A stretch of DNA of 64,000 bases from Marinobacter similis (GTDB lineage: Bacteria; Pseudomonadota; Gammaproteobacteria; Pseudomonadales; Oleiphilaceae), in the NCBI RefSeq assembly GCF_000830985.1, contig NZ_CP007151.1:2666001-2730000 (forward strand), in the 5' to 3' direction. How positions within the stretch are numbered: position 1 is the stretch's first letter; each line of letters opens with the position of its first letter. The notes beneath the pieces are model-generated. The model was not told where the DNA came from. It did not search any database and saw only the letters and a program-made list of their open reading frames with translations. This document shows, in pieces, positions 8,248-16,406 of the stretch. Made by a program: the position numbers and the translations under genes.

Positions 8248-9156
8248 ATGAAGCATCATGCCTATGGATGCGCTGGTTTGGTCATGCTTTGCCTGGGGGT
8301 TGTGCCGGTTACCCAGGCTGAGCTGAAACCTATTTCTGACCAAACCATGGGCGAGGTTACCGGGCAGGCATTTATGCAGGTCGAGAATCTTGCCGATGGC
8401 GCTCATGACTTCACCCGTATGACGCTGGGCGTAGACGTGGAAACCCGGGTAAACATTGACGATGTCAAAGTGGGTGAAATAGATGGCGGCTCCGACTTTG
8501 CCGCCACCCACCTGGCGTTGGGCCATATTGCTCGTCAGGACGGTGTGCAGTACAACGGTCAGAACTACACCCAAGGCGAGACTGTGCCGTTTGAAGCCAC
8601 GCAACCGTTTATTGAGCTGGCGGAGGACGCCAGTGGCTTGGCGGGCTTCCGGATGGGTTTCGGTCAGGCTCGTGGGTCTGTGTCCTCATTGACCACCAGT
8701 CTGAGCGGGAATATCGGCCTTAAATTGCGTGACTCGGCGGGCGTTGTTCACGATGCGGCCCTGTTCGACGCCAGTAATCAGGCGACCAATTATCGTGGGA
8801 CACAGATTGGCATTGCCGATAGCGCAAACCCGGCAACCTGCAGTGAGTGTGCGTCCCTGAGCAAAGTGCAGTCGTTGTTTGTGGGCACGGCGCAAGATGA
8901 CGGGGCCGGTGGCACAGTCACGGGTTTTACCGATGATTTCTTTATCGGTTTTCAGCGGGACGACGCGGGGGTTAAATGGCAGAGCCCGGACGGCGCCAAT
9001 GTCATCAATGCCGGAAAAGGCGTCTTCATCAATCTACCCACCAGTATGACAGTCGACATGAGCCAACTGACCGGCTTCGGGCTTGTCCAGACTGCAGACT
9101 CACCAGACCGATATGGGGACTCAGCTGTTTTAAATGCTAAACTCCTGCCCAATTGA
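8248..9156 (+). CDS. Secreted FilA-like (DUF6160-type) protein
   Basis: 302 residues with a clear signal peptide (basic start, hydrophobic GLVMLCLGVVPV, cleavage after TQA). The mature protein opens with LKPISDQTMGEVTGQAFMQVE, the start pattern (L..lsD..M..VTGQAF) of the DUF6160/FilA-like proteins first described in the Acinetobacter fil pilus-like locus. The remainder is Gly/Asp-rich, beta-strand-like and contains two Cys in NPATCSECAS. Downstream are only housekeeping genes, so there is no fil-type partner in this window. A ribosome-binding site (AGAGG) precedes the ATG by about nine bases. Likely surface or periplasmic; its role is unknown. Family assignment rests mainly on the N-terminal signature and is moderate. 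Expression may depend on the CRP-like site upstream. Confidence 0.65.
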   Translation: MKHHAYGCAGLVMLCLGVVPVTQAELKPISDQTMGEVTGQAFMQVENLADGAHDFTRMTLGVDVETRVNIDDVKVGEIDGGSDFAATHLALGHIARQDGVQYNGQNYTQGETVPFEATQPFIELAEDASGLAGFRMGFGQARGSVSSLTTSLSGNIGLKLRDSAGVVHDAALFDASNQATNYRGTQIGIADSANPATCSECASLSKVQSLFVGTAQDDGAGGTVTGFTDDFFIGFQRDDAGVKWQSPDGANVINAGKGVFINLPTSMTVDMSQLTGFGLVQTADSPDRYGDSAVLNAKLLPN

Positions 9157-9178
9157 CCCATCACCGGCAGGAGTTTTC
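9139..9178 (+). terminator. Hairpin ending the FilA-like gene and covering the sbcB ribosome-binding site
   Basis: AAACTCCTGCC (9139-9149) pairs perfectly over 11 bp with GGCAGGAGTTT (9166-9176), followed by a short T run. The left arm codes for the end of the upstream protein, the stop codon is in the loop, and the right arm contains the AGGAG that must serve the TTG start of sbcB at 9181. It can act as a weak terminator and also hide the sbcB ribosome-binding site. Confidence 0.7.
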
Positions 9179-9180
9179 CC

Positions 9181-10626
9181 TTGATTCGCTCGTTCTACTG
9201 GCACGACTACGAAACCTTTGGCGTAGACCCGGTCCATGACCGTCCCTCGCAGTTTGCCGGAGTCAGAACGGATGAAAATCTCAACATCATTGAGGATCCG
9301 CTGGTCATCTACTGCAAGCCAGCGGACGACTACCTGCCATCCCCGGAAGCCTGCCTGATTACCGGCATCACGCCGCAGAAAGCCTTGCAGGATGGCTACC
9401 CCGAGGCTGAGTTCATCGCTCAGATCAATGAAGCTTTCAGCCAGCCCGGCACCTGCGTGGTGGGGTACAACAGCCTGCGCTTTGATGATGAAGTCACCCG
9501 CCATACCCTGTACCGAAACCTCCGGGACCCTTACGCCCGCGAATGGCAGAACGGCAATTCCCGGTGGGACATCATCGACATGGTTCGGCTGACCTACGCC
9601 CTGCGCCCCGAGGGCATCAACTGGCCGAAAAAGGAAGATGGCAGCCCGAGCTTTCGCCTGGAAGAACTAACCGCTGCCAATGGCATTGCCCATGAAAGTG
9701 CGCACGATGCCATGTCGGATGTTGAGGCAACCATCGCCGTCGCCAAGCTGATCAAAGAGAAACAGCCCAAACTGTTCGATTTTGTGCTGAACAACAAGGA
9801 CAAGCATTCGGCGCGGGCGATGCTGGATACTGGCACTATGAAACCGGTGTTTCACATCTCCGCCAAGTACCCAGCCTCTCGTGGTTGTTGTGCGATGGTG
9901 GCGCCGGTGGCGGAGCACCCGACCAATAAAAATCTGGTCATTGTTTATGATCTTCGTGAGGATCCCTCGGAGCTGATCAACGCCACGCCTGAGCAGATTC
10001 GTGAGCGGGTATTTACTTCCCGGGCGGATTTGGGCGAGGGCGTTAGCCGGTTTCCGCTCAAGGGCGTGCAGCTGAACAAGTGCCCGGTACTGGCACCCGG
10101 CACCATGCTGAAGAGCCTAACTAAGGAACGCTTGGGCGAGCTAGAACTCGACGGCGATACTCTGCGGGCCAACCTTGCATTGCTTAAGCAGGCATCCGAT
10201 TTGCCGGCGCGAATTGCGCAGGCCTTCGACCAGGCCCACGAAAGCGATCTGACCGACCCGGATGAACAACTCTACGCCGGTGGCTTTATCGGCAAGGCCG
10301 ATCGGGAGAAGCTGAACTGGGTGCTGGAGCAGCCGGTGGAAACCCTGGGCGAGCAGGACGTGCAGTTTGCCGATGAGCGGCTGACGGAATTGCTGTTTCG
10401 CTATCGAGCCCGGAATTACCCGGGTTCATTACTGGGGGAGGAAATGGAGCGTTGGGAAGAGTTCCGTTCCCAACGGCTGATGCATCCGAAGAAGGGCTGG
10501 CGGTCTCTTGAGGCTTTTGCGCATGAGCTTCAACGGCTGGCCGCCGATCCGGATCTTACCCCGGAACGACGGCACGTGCTTGAGGACCTGCACTTGTACG
10601 GCGAATCGTTGATGCCGTACGTGTGA
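9181..10626 (+). CDS. sbcB: Exodeoxyribonuclease I
   Basis: 481 residues (Escherichia coli ExoI is 475), a processive 3'-5' exonuclease on single-stranded DNA used in mismatch repair and recombination clean-up. The N-terminal DEDDh nuclease domain shows WHDYETFGVDP (first Asp and Glu), YNSLRFDDEVTRHTLYRN (second Asp) and HDAMSDVEATIAVAKLI (the final His and Asp). The middle SH3-like and C-terminal helical parts follow, with the family pattern ELLFRYRARNYP near residue 415. Translation starts at a TTG with AGGAG eight bases upstream; that ribosome-binding site lies within a hairpin. It converges with the TPR protein gene, leaving only 19 bases between stops. Confidence 0.95.
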   Translation: MIRSFYWHDYETFGVDPVHDRPSQFAGVRTDENLNIIEDPLVIYCKPADDYLPSPEACLITGITPQKALQDGYPEAEFIAQINEAFSQPGTCVVGYNSLRFDDEVTRHTLYRNLRDPYAREWQNGNSRWDIIDMVRLTYALRPEGINWPKKEDGSPSFRLEELTAANGIAHESAHDAMSDVEATIAVAKLIKEKQPKLFDFVLNNKDKHSARAMLDTGTMKPVFHISAKYPASRGCCAMVAPVAEHPTNKNLVIVYDLREDPSELINATPEQIRERVFTSRADLGEGVSRFPLKGVQLNKCPVLAPGTMLKSLTKERLGELELDGDTLRANLALLKQASDLPARIAQAFDQAHESDLTDPDEQLYAGGFIGKADREKLNWVLEQPVETLGEQDVQFADERLTELLFRYRARNYPGSLLGEEMERWEEFRSQRLMHPKKGWRSLEAFAHELQRLAADPDLTPERRHVLEDLHLYGESLMPYV

Positions 10627-10645
10627 GCGTCTAGTTAAGGGAGCC

Positions 10646-12646
10646 TTACCGGCGTTTGCTGAAGTAAACGCTCAGCCCCTGGCCGACCAGGCTCTGGACT
10701 TCGCTACCCAAAGCCTCGGCTTGAATCTGCCGCTGCACCGGTTGGGTTGCCAGGCTGTGGCCATCGGCATCCCGCGCTTTTACCAGTTTCCAGTCCACTT
10801 CATTGCTGACCATCGCCATCAGTTGCTTCAGCTGGGTGCCATCCTGCGGCCGGAACCATCGATCGCGACAGCCGCCCAGGCTGAAGAAATCATCCTCCTG
10901 GGTCAGTTCCTTCCAGTTAGCGTCCAAAGGGTTGGCGAGCACCATGCGGCGTAACTGACGTAGCACCGTACGGCTTTCCGGCAGCTTGTGCTCGGCAATC
11001 AGGTTGCGAATGTGCCGGTCGCCGGCAGTCTGCTCACCAATGGCAGTGTGCATATGCACCACCGCACCGGCTGAGCTGGCGTCGTTCACCAGTGAGGCCA
11101 GAGACACTTCAGTCATGGCCGGTGAGGGCAGGCGCCCAACCTCAATCCAATGCACCTGATGACCATCGGCAACAAAGCGCTGGGCAATGGACCATGGCCA
11201 GAACACAATATTCTCGATGCCCATGTCACTGGCCATCCGAGTGCCTTTGGCGACATTTGCCAGGGATTCGTCCACCGCAATCACCTCGACATCACTGAGG
11301 TAACGTGCCAGTTCCATGGCGCGCTGGCCGGACTGGGCGCCACACACCAGAATGCGAAGGGTGTCGGGCAGGTTGTCAGTAGCAATGCCCAGCTCCGACG
11401 CCATGACATTCTTCAGGCTGCTCTCGGCCCGGAAGGCAAGTTGAGACCAGGCCGGCCAGGCTTGAGGAACATCCACCTTATCCATGCAGAGTTCGGCGGA
11501 CTTTTCATCGAAGTTTTGTTTGATTGCCTCTTCATTGGCACGGTCGTAATAGCTGGCGCCCATGACCGGCTGCAGCGCCAGCGGCCAATCGGTCAGGCTC
11601 CACTGCCCGAGCTGAACAGCAAAACGCTGGTGAAACAGCGCACCGTACATGGCGCTGATGATCAGGGAACCGACCATTCCGTCTTGCGGCTCGCCCATCG
11701 TAAGCTGGGCCTGGATACTCTCGTTGATGGTGGCAATCAGGCGTTCTTCGTCATCGTCGGCGGCCAGGGCGTAACCGGTGCGGTCGGCATACTGGCCAAT
11801 GGCTAAGGCCAGCTGCTGCAATTCATCACGCAGCTCCACCGTTTGTGCCACTTCCGCAATAATGGCGCGACGCAGCATGACCACCAGATTCTCAACTGCC
11901 GGGTTCGGCATCAGTGTCTTTTGCAGGCCAAGAATCAACAGTTCGTCTTCGCTGGCGGCATCCAGGAAGATCTCGGCATTGGGGTTATCCAGATCGTATT
12001 GCTGATGCACGATGGCAGCAACGAATCGGCCCAATTCCTGATGGGGCAGTCCATCGCGGCTTAGCAAGGCAATGGCGTCCCGCGCCAGCTCGCCGTCAGC
12101 GCGGTCCACCTGAAGATGCTGCGCACAGCTCAACATGCCGCTGTAGACCGAATCCCAATCCTTGCCCATTTCCAGCAGCTTGCGATAGTGCAGGTAAGCC
12201 ACATCGAACTGGCCCTGCAAGCGCTTGGCATGCGCCACTCCGCAGAAAGCGGCGGCGGATTGCCGGTCGCAATCCAGAGCTTCCAGGAAGTGCTGCTTGG
12301 CCAGAGCCGGGCGTTCAGATTTCAGAGCCCAGTAACCCAGGTTGGCGTGCTGCTGGGCTTGGCCGGGTTGGGCAATCAGGCTGGCATTGAACAAGTCCTG
12401 AGCCTTCTGAAGCTCACCATCGTCCATCTCCACCCGTCCAAGCAGGCCGAGGGCGCCCGGGTTCGCTGGCTCCAGTTGCAATGCCCCTGCCAGGTAATCA
12501 CGGCATTCCTGTCTGGCCCGGAGGCGCTGAATGAGGCTCAGCTCACTGTTGTTGGATTCGCCATAGGCCAGGTTTGCCTGCAACAGGAGGCGGGCCGCCT
12601 GCGCCTGATCGGAGCCAGGGTTCTGAACGTGATGCTGTGATTGCAT
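10646..12646 (-). CDS. TPR protein with a Rossmann (methyltransferase-like) domain
   Basis: About 666 residues. I start at the ATG of 12646, which has GAGGTG eight bases upstream; another in-frame ATG 39 bases earlier lacks such a site. Residues 20-190 are tetratricopeptide-like repeats (PANPGALGLLGRVEMDDGELQKAQDLF, then two more units of the same rhythm, written here in part). Residues 200-390 are helical and not recognised. Near 425-500 the pattern LRILVCGAQSGQRAMELA then VEVIAVDESLANVAKG looks like motif I and the acidic motif II of class I methyltransferases, but the glycine loop is GAQSG and no clear catalytic motif follows. No signal peptide, so cytoplasmic. It lies directly downstream of flagellin 1 on the same strand, after a terminator; a role in flagellin modification is possible but only inferred from place. 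Confidence 0.6.
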   Translation of the reverse strand: MQSQHHVQNPGSDQAQAARLLLQANLAYGESNNSELSLIQRLRARQECRDYLAGALQLEPANPGALGLLGRVEMDDGELQKAQDLFNASLIAQPGQAQQHANLGYWALKSERPALAKQHFLEALDCDRQSAAAFCGVAHAKRLQGQFDVAYLHYRKLLEMGKDWDSVYSGMLSCAQHLQVDRADGELARDAIALLSRDGLPHQELGRFVAAIVHQQYDLDNPNAEIFLDAASEDELLILGLQKTLMPNPAVENLVVMLRRAIIAEVAQTVELRDELQQLALAIGQYADRTGYALAADDDEERLIATINESIQAQLTMGEPQDGMVGSLIISAMYGALFHQRFAVQLGQWSLTDWPLALQPVMGASYYDRANEEAIKQNFDEKSAELCMDKVDVPQAWPAWSQLAFRAESSLKNVMASELGIATDNLPDTLRILVCGAQSGQRAMELARYLSDVEVIAVDESLANVAKGTRMASDMGIENIVFWPWSIAQRFVADGHQVHWIEVGRLPSPAMTEVSLASLVNDASSAGAVVHMHTAIGEQTAGDRHIRNLIAEHKLPESRTVLRQLRRMVLANPLDANWKELTQEDDFFSLGGCRDRWFRPQDGTQLKQLMAMVSNEVDWKLVKARDADGHSLATQPVQRQIQAEALGSEVQSLVGQGLSVYFSKRR

Positions 12647-12851
12647 GGGACACCTCGTGATAATAGCCGCATTCTGGGGCGGCAAAGGTCTGCAGTTTTT
12701 GACGGTTTGCCGTGCTTTGAGAGGGGTGTTGCGAAAGGTGTGCCAGATTTACAGAATTTTGGGCTTGGAGGCTCAGCGAGGCGGTTCACCTTGGGGGTGC
12801 GCAGCTTGTCAATGGTGAGGGTTGGCGTCGGTTTGGTGTAGGTCTCAAAGT

Positions 12852-12884
12852 AAAACGGCCGGGTTGTATGCCCGGCCGTTTTTG
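12852..12884 (-). terminator. Rho-independent terminator of flagellin 1
   Basis: A perfect 12-bp GC-rich stem (AAAACGGCCGGG with CCCGGCCGTTTT) around a 7-base loop, 16 bases beyond the flagellin stop, with a T run on the transcribed side. It separates flagellin 1 from the TPR gene. Confidence 0.92.
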
Positions 12885-12899
12885 GTTCTGCTGGTGCTT

Positions 12900-14393
12900 T
12901 TAGCCCTGCAGTAGCTGCAACACTTGCTGCGGTCGGGCATTGGCCTGGGCCAGAACTGACAAGCCGGCCTGCTGGAGAACCTGAGTACGGGCTAAGTTAG
13001 CAGATTCTGCCGCAAAGTCGGCATCCTGAATGCGAGATCTTGCTGCTGTTAGATTTTCTGAGGTGGTGCTCAAGTTTGCAATGGTTGATTCAAGGCGATT
13101 CTGTACCGCGCCCAAATCTGCTCGGATGCTGTTAATAGTCGCGATCGCAGAGTCGAGGACTCTAATTGCACTGCTGGCATTTTCAAAGGTCGTGATATCG
13201 ACATCTGCTAGTTTTTCGGGAGAAGAGCCAAAGGTGTCGGTGGTCGCAAATATGCCCCCAGCAGAGCCCGCAACTGTGGAAGAAGCGGCGAAACTCGAGG
13301 CTGAGTCAAAGTTGATTTCTCCGGCTATGCGAGCGCTGTCAGTGCCATCGGTAGTCAGTGTTTCTGTGTCCTGCGATGAGCCTGCGAGATCTATCGTGGG
13401 GGTGCCGGTGCCGTTGCTTGTGAAGCCTTCGACAACTATATCTTTCCCGCTCTCCTGGATAAGTGTGAGGGTGCCACCATCAACCTCCGCTGTGATACCG
13501 GTTCTACCGCTACTGGCGTTTATTTCTCTTGCCAGTGGTTCAAGGTCGCTCGTATCTGACACTTGGGCGGAAATGGTCGCTTCGTTGCCATCCCCAGTTG
13601 AGAGGGTCATAGTGACCGTGCCGCTGGCAGTGAGGTTAGAAAGCTCAACCGAGGTGCGGGCACTTGCAGTGACCCCCGTTGTTTCTGCAGCCTTGTTAAT
13701 CTCAGCGGCGATAGATTCTGCTGTTGCGCCCGACGCCGTAATATTCACGGTTTGTTCATCCAGTGAACTGGAAATAGTAATGTCTTGCGGCTGAATACCG
13801 TTCAGTGCTGGAGCAGCACCACCGGAAGCGACTGCTATCGACCCCGTCGCGCTGCCGCTTGCGACGGTCTCAATAGTATTGTTAGCGAGCGAATCAATCC
13901 GTGTGCCAGTAATTGAAACAGATATGGTCTGATTTTCGTTGGCGCCTGCTTGGAATTTCTGCGCCTGAAAGGTCCCATCCAATAATTTTAGGCCGTTGAA
14001 TTCCGTTGTAGTGGCCACTCGTTCCAATTCCTGCTTGAGCTGGTTCACTTCTGCTTGCAGCGCCTTGCGGTCAGATGCAGAGTTAGTGGCATTTGCCGCT
14101 TGAACCGCCAGTTCTCGCATCCTTTGGACAATGTTGCCTGACTCACCTAGAGCCCCCTCGGCTACCTGAGCTAGAGACACACCATCGTTCGAGTTGCGAA
14201 CAGCCTGATCAAGACCCTTTATCTGAGAGGTGAAGCGTTCGGCGATAGCGAGGCCTGCCGCGTCATCTTTTGCGGAATTGATCCGCAGGCCAGACGATAG
14301 GCGTTGAAGGGTTGTGTCGGCTTCACGCTGTGACGCATTCAGGTTGCGCTGGGCGTTCAGTGAAGCAATGTTCGTGTTGATGATCTGAGGCAT
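12900..14393 (-). CDS. fliC: Flagellin 1
   Basis: 497 residues. The N-terminal D0/D1 region is classic: [38 protein letters not shown], then [18 protein letters not shown] and [10 protein letters not shown]. The C-terminal half is equally canonical, with [17 protein letters not shown] and [15 protein letters not shown] at the end. The central part, about residues 175-410, is the exposed D2/D3 region and carries two flagellin-IN type repeats (around [19 protein letters not shown] and [18 protein letters not shown]); it is very rich in Ser and Thr, the usual acceptors for O-glycosylation in Pseudomonas-type flagellins. A candidate sigma54 promoter lies at 14498-14513 and a terminator follows the gene. 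It is divergent from the glycosyltransferase genes. Flagellin 2 at 19293 is related but distinct in the centre and at both ends. Confidence 0.96.
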   Translation of the reverse strand: MPQIINTNIASLNAQRNLNASQREADTTLQRLSSGLRINSAKDDAAGLAIAERFTSQIKGLDQAVRNSNDGVSLAQVAEGALGESGNIVQRMRELAVQAANATNSASDRKALQAEVNQLKQELERVATTTEFNGLKLLDGTFQAQKFQAGANENQTISVSITGTRIDSLANNTIETVASGSATGSIAVASGGAAPALNGIQPQDITISSSLDEQTVNITASGATAESIAAEINKAAETTGVTASARTSVELSNLTASGTVTMTLSTGDGNEATISAQVSDTSDLEPLAREINASSGRTGITAEVDGGTLTLIQESGKDIVVEGFTSNGTGTPTIDLAGSSQDTETLTTDGTDSARIAGEINFDSASSFAASSTVAGSAGGIFATTDTFGSSPEKLADVDITTFENASSAIRVLDSAIATINSIRADLGAVQNRLESTIANLSTTSENLTAARSRIQDADFAAESANLARTQVLQQAGLSVLAQANARPQQVLQLLQG

Positions 14394-14873
14394 TTCTCTT
14401 CTCCCTGCTCAAAGGTGCCGGAAACGTGAGCTTGAGCTCCCCAAAAGGAGCTGCCCTCGCCGGCGGAATACGTTGAATTGCCGTTTGACGAGCTATAAGC
14501 GAAACTCGTGCCAGTTTAATATTGTTCCTGTAAAATAATGTTTTAATTATATTTTTACTGTTTCTTTATTTGGGGGGAGACGAATAGAGGGGCTTTGACA
14601 CTGCGGGGAGGAAAGCAATTGCCGGTTTTGAGTGTTGCTCATTGGTAGCGTCGCCTAGGCGAATGGTTCAGTTCCGAGCTTTCCTTCCTCCGCACGCTCG
14701 CCTTAGAATTCTGGTATCTTTGTGGCTGATTTTGTTGTCAGTGCTTTGCAATCAGGTGGCGCTAATCAGCGAAGCCTTCCGCGCGACTTTTTGTGCCGAA
14801 TTTGAAAAGTTATGCAGAGCGGTAAAAGCCGCAAGTTCTACTCCTAAATTATTCATTGACGAGGGTCTGAGTT
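14394..14873. other. 480-base non-coding interval between divergent flagellin 1 and glycosylation genes
   Basis: Holds the flagellin 1 leader, its candidate sigma54 promoter and an AT-rich stretch at 14515-14575. The part from 14640 to 14870 shows no convincing gene; a 95-codon open stretch there has no recognisable protein character and overlaps the glycosyltransferase start. No clear promoter for the rightward genes was found. Confidence 0.5.
14498..14513 (-). promoter_or_regulatory. Candidate sigma54 promoter of flagellin 1
   Basis: On the minus strand TGGCACG, four bases, TCGCT: the invariant GG and GC are exactly 10 bases apart and the -24 element is perfect; the -12 element has one deviation (TCGC for TTGC). 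It is 105 bases before the start codon. A small hairpin (AGCTCC with GGAGCT) at 14433-14452 lies in the leader. Confidence 0.55.
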
Positions 14874-16394
14874 GTGACAGAGAGAGTCAAGCGTCGCGCG
14901 ATTTACACGGCTTTAATCGGAAACTATGAGAGCTTTTCAGCTCCCGACTACAGCGTGGATGAGGATACCGATTTAATCTGTTTCACGGATTCGGATAATG
15001 TTGCTTGCTCTGGTTGGAGGGTTGTAAAGGTTGAGCCGAGATTCCCCAACGATGAGGTGCGAAGTGCTCGATATTTTAAAATAATGGGGCCGCTACTTTT
15101 AGAAGATTATGATGAGTCGCTATGGTTAGATAATACTGTATTTTTGAAAGTAGCGCCTGACGCATTCGTTGATGCATTGTTGATGGATGAAGATATTGCG
15201 TTGCCTATGCACAGTTTTCGAGAATCGGTGGCTGCCGAATTCGATGCAGTTAACGCGGCTGGCTATGACGATGTTTCGAGAGTCTATGAGCAGCTTTTCC
15301 ACTACGCGCAGAGCCATCCTGATGTTTTGAGTGAGAGACCTTTTTGGACAGCGATTATTGCGCGCCGCCATACCAAGAGCGTCAAAGCCCTTATGGCTCA
15401 TTGGTGGGACCATGTTCTAAGATATTCGAGGCGAGACCAGTTATCCTTCAATTGTGTACTTATGCAATCAGGGTTGAGTTTTACTGGTCTGGATATTGAT
15501 AACCACGAGTCTGACTTCCATCGGTGGCCGGTTGAAACGAAAAGAAATTATAATAAAACCAAAAAGAATACTGCCCATGAGGCGATCTTTTCAGCACCTG
15601 TTAGTAAGCTTGCGAAACTAGAGAATGAGCTTGGTTATTTGAGGCAAGAGGTTGCTAGATTGAATAGCTTAAGTAATGGCAGTTCGTCGATTCCTCAAGA
15701 CCTCTTTCGACAAGTTTTAAAGTCGCTTTTAAGCTCTAAAGAATTAAAGATTGTTCAAGTCGGTGTTTGTGATGGGGTGATAAACGATCCGCTGTACGAT
15801 ATCATTATGCAATTTAAAAATAATAGTAAAATTGTCTTGGTAGAGCCGCAAGAAAACTTGATCGACGTTATCAAAGAAAATTATCGTTTGCATCCTGATG
15901 CCTCTATATTTAATTGCGCCATTGGTGCGCCTGGAACGCTTTCTTTGTACAGTCTTGATGAAAAGTATTATGACGTTTTTGATAGAAAGTATCTCAAAGA
16001 TGCGCCGTCGTATCGCGTGCCTTCAGGTTTCGTTTCTTCTGATATCGAACATGTTAGGAAGCATCTAAAGGGTAACCTTCCATCAGAAATAAATTTGGAT
16101 GAGGCGATAAGAGAAATTAAGGTTCCTAGTAAGGATTTGGTGTCAGTGTTATCTGATTTATCTTGGCAGTCGTTTGATGTTTTACAGGTTGACGCTGAAG
16201 GTATGGATGACGATGTACTGGGTTGTTGCAATTTGGAAGTTTTTAAGCCTAGCGTCATAAACTTTGAGCACATGCATCTTCCTAGAGAGCGAAAAAAAAT
16301 GTTGTACGATATGCTTGAGGGTCTTGGTTACAAAATATTTGAGTATTCTGAGAGTGATTCTCTTGCTACCACTTTGAATTTGAAATTTGATTAA
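14874..16394 (+). CDS. DUF616-type glycosyltransferase fused to FkbM methyltransferase
   Basis: 506 residues. Residues 8-215 match the glycosyltransferase-like DUF616 (TOD1/MUCI70) fold: AIYTALIGNYESF, TDLICFTD, then ARYFKIMGPLLLEDYDESLWLDNTVFL, the pattern with a W-L-D-x metal-site segment. Residues 225-255 form a short coiled coil (LAKLENELGYLRQEVARLNSL). Residues 262-500 are an FkbM-type SAM-dependent methyltransferase: KIVQVGVCDG (motif I), KIVLVEPQENLIDVI (acidic motif II), and SFDVLQVDAEGMDDDVL, the FkbM hallmark. The GTG start at 14874 has no strong ribosome-binding site. It is followed 12 bases later by a large glycosyltransferase and then flagellin 2, so the likely job is adding and O-methylating a sugar on flagellin (inference from position). 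Codon use is more AT-rich than in neighbouring core genes, which suggests transfer. Confidence 0.8.
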   Translation: MTERVKRRAIYTALIGNYESFSAPDYSVDEDTDLICFTDSDNVACSGWRVVKVEPRFPNDEVRSARYFKIMGPLLLEDYDESLWLDNTVFLKVAPDAFVDALLMDEDIALPMHSFRESVAAEFDAVNAAGYDDVSRVYEQLFHYAQSHPDVLSERPFWTAIIARRHTKSVKALMAHWWDHVLRYSRRDQLSFNCVLMQSGLSFTGLDIDNHESDFHRWPVETKRNYNKTKKNTAHEAIFSAPVSKLAKLENELGYLRQEVARLNSLSNGSSSIPQDLFRQVLKSLLSSKELKIVQVGVCDGVINDPLYDIIMQFKNNSKIVLVEPQENLIDVIKENYRLHPDASIFNCAIGAPGTLSLYSLDEKYYDVFDRKYLKDAPSYRVPSGFVSSDIEHVRKHLKGNLPSEINLDEAIREIKVPSKDLVSVLSDLSWQSFDVLQVDAEGMDDDVLGCCNLEVFKPSVINFEHMHLPRERKKMLYDMLEGLGYKIFEYSESDSLATTLNLKFD

Positions 16395-16406
16395 TTTGGT
16401 GATTGC

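Noticed and set aside
14642..14929. A 95-residue protein before the glycosyltransferase
   Set aside because: No family likeness, no ribosome-binding site, and it overlaps the well-supported glycosyltransferase start.
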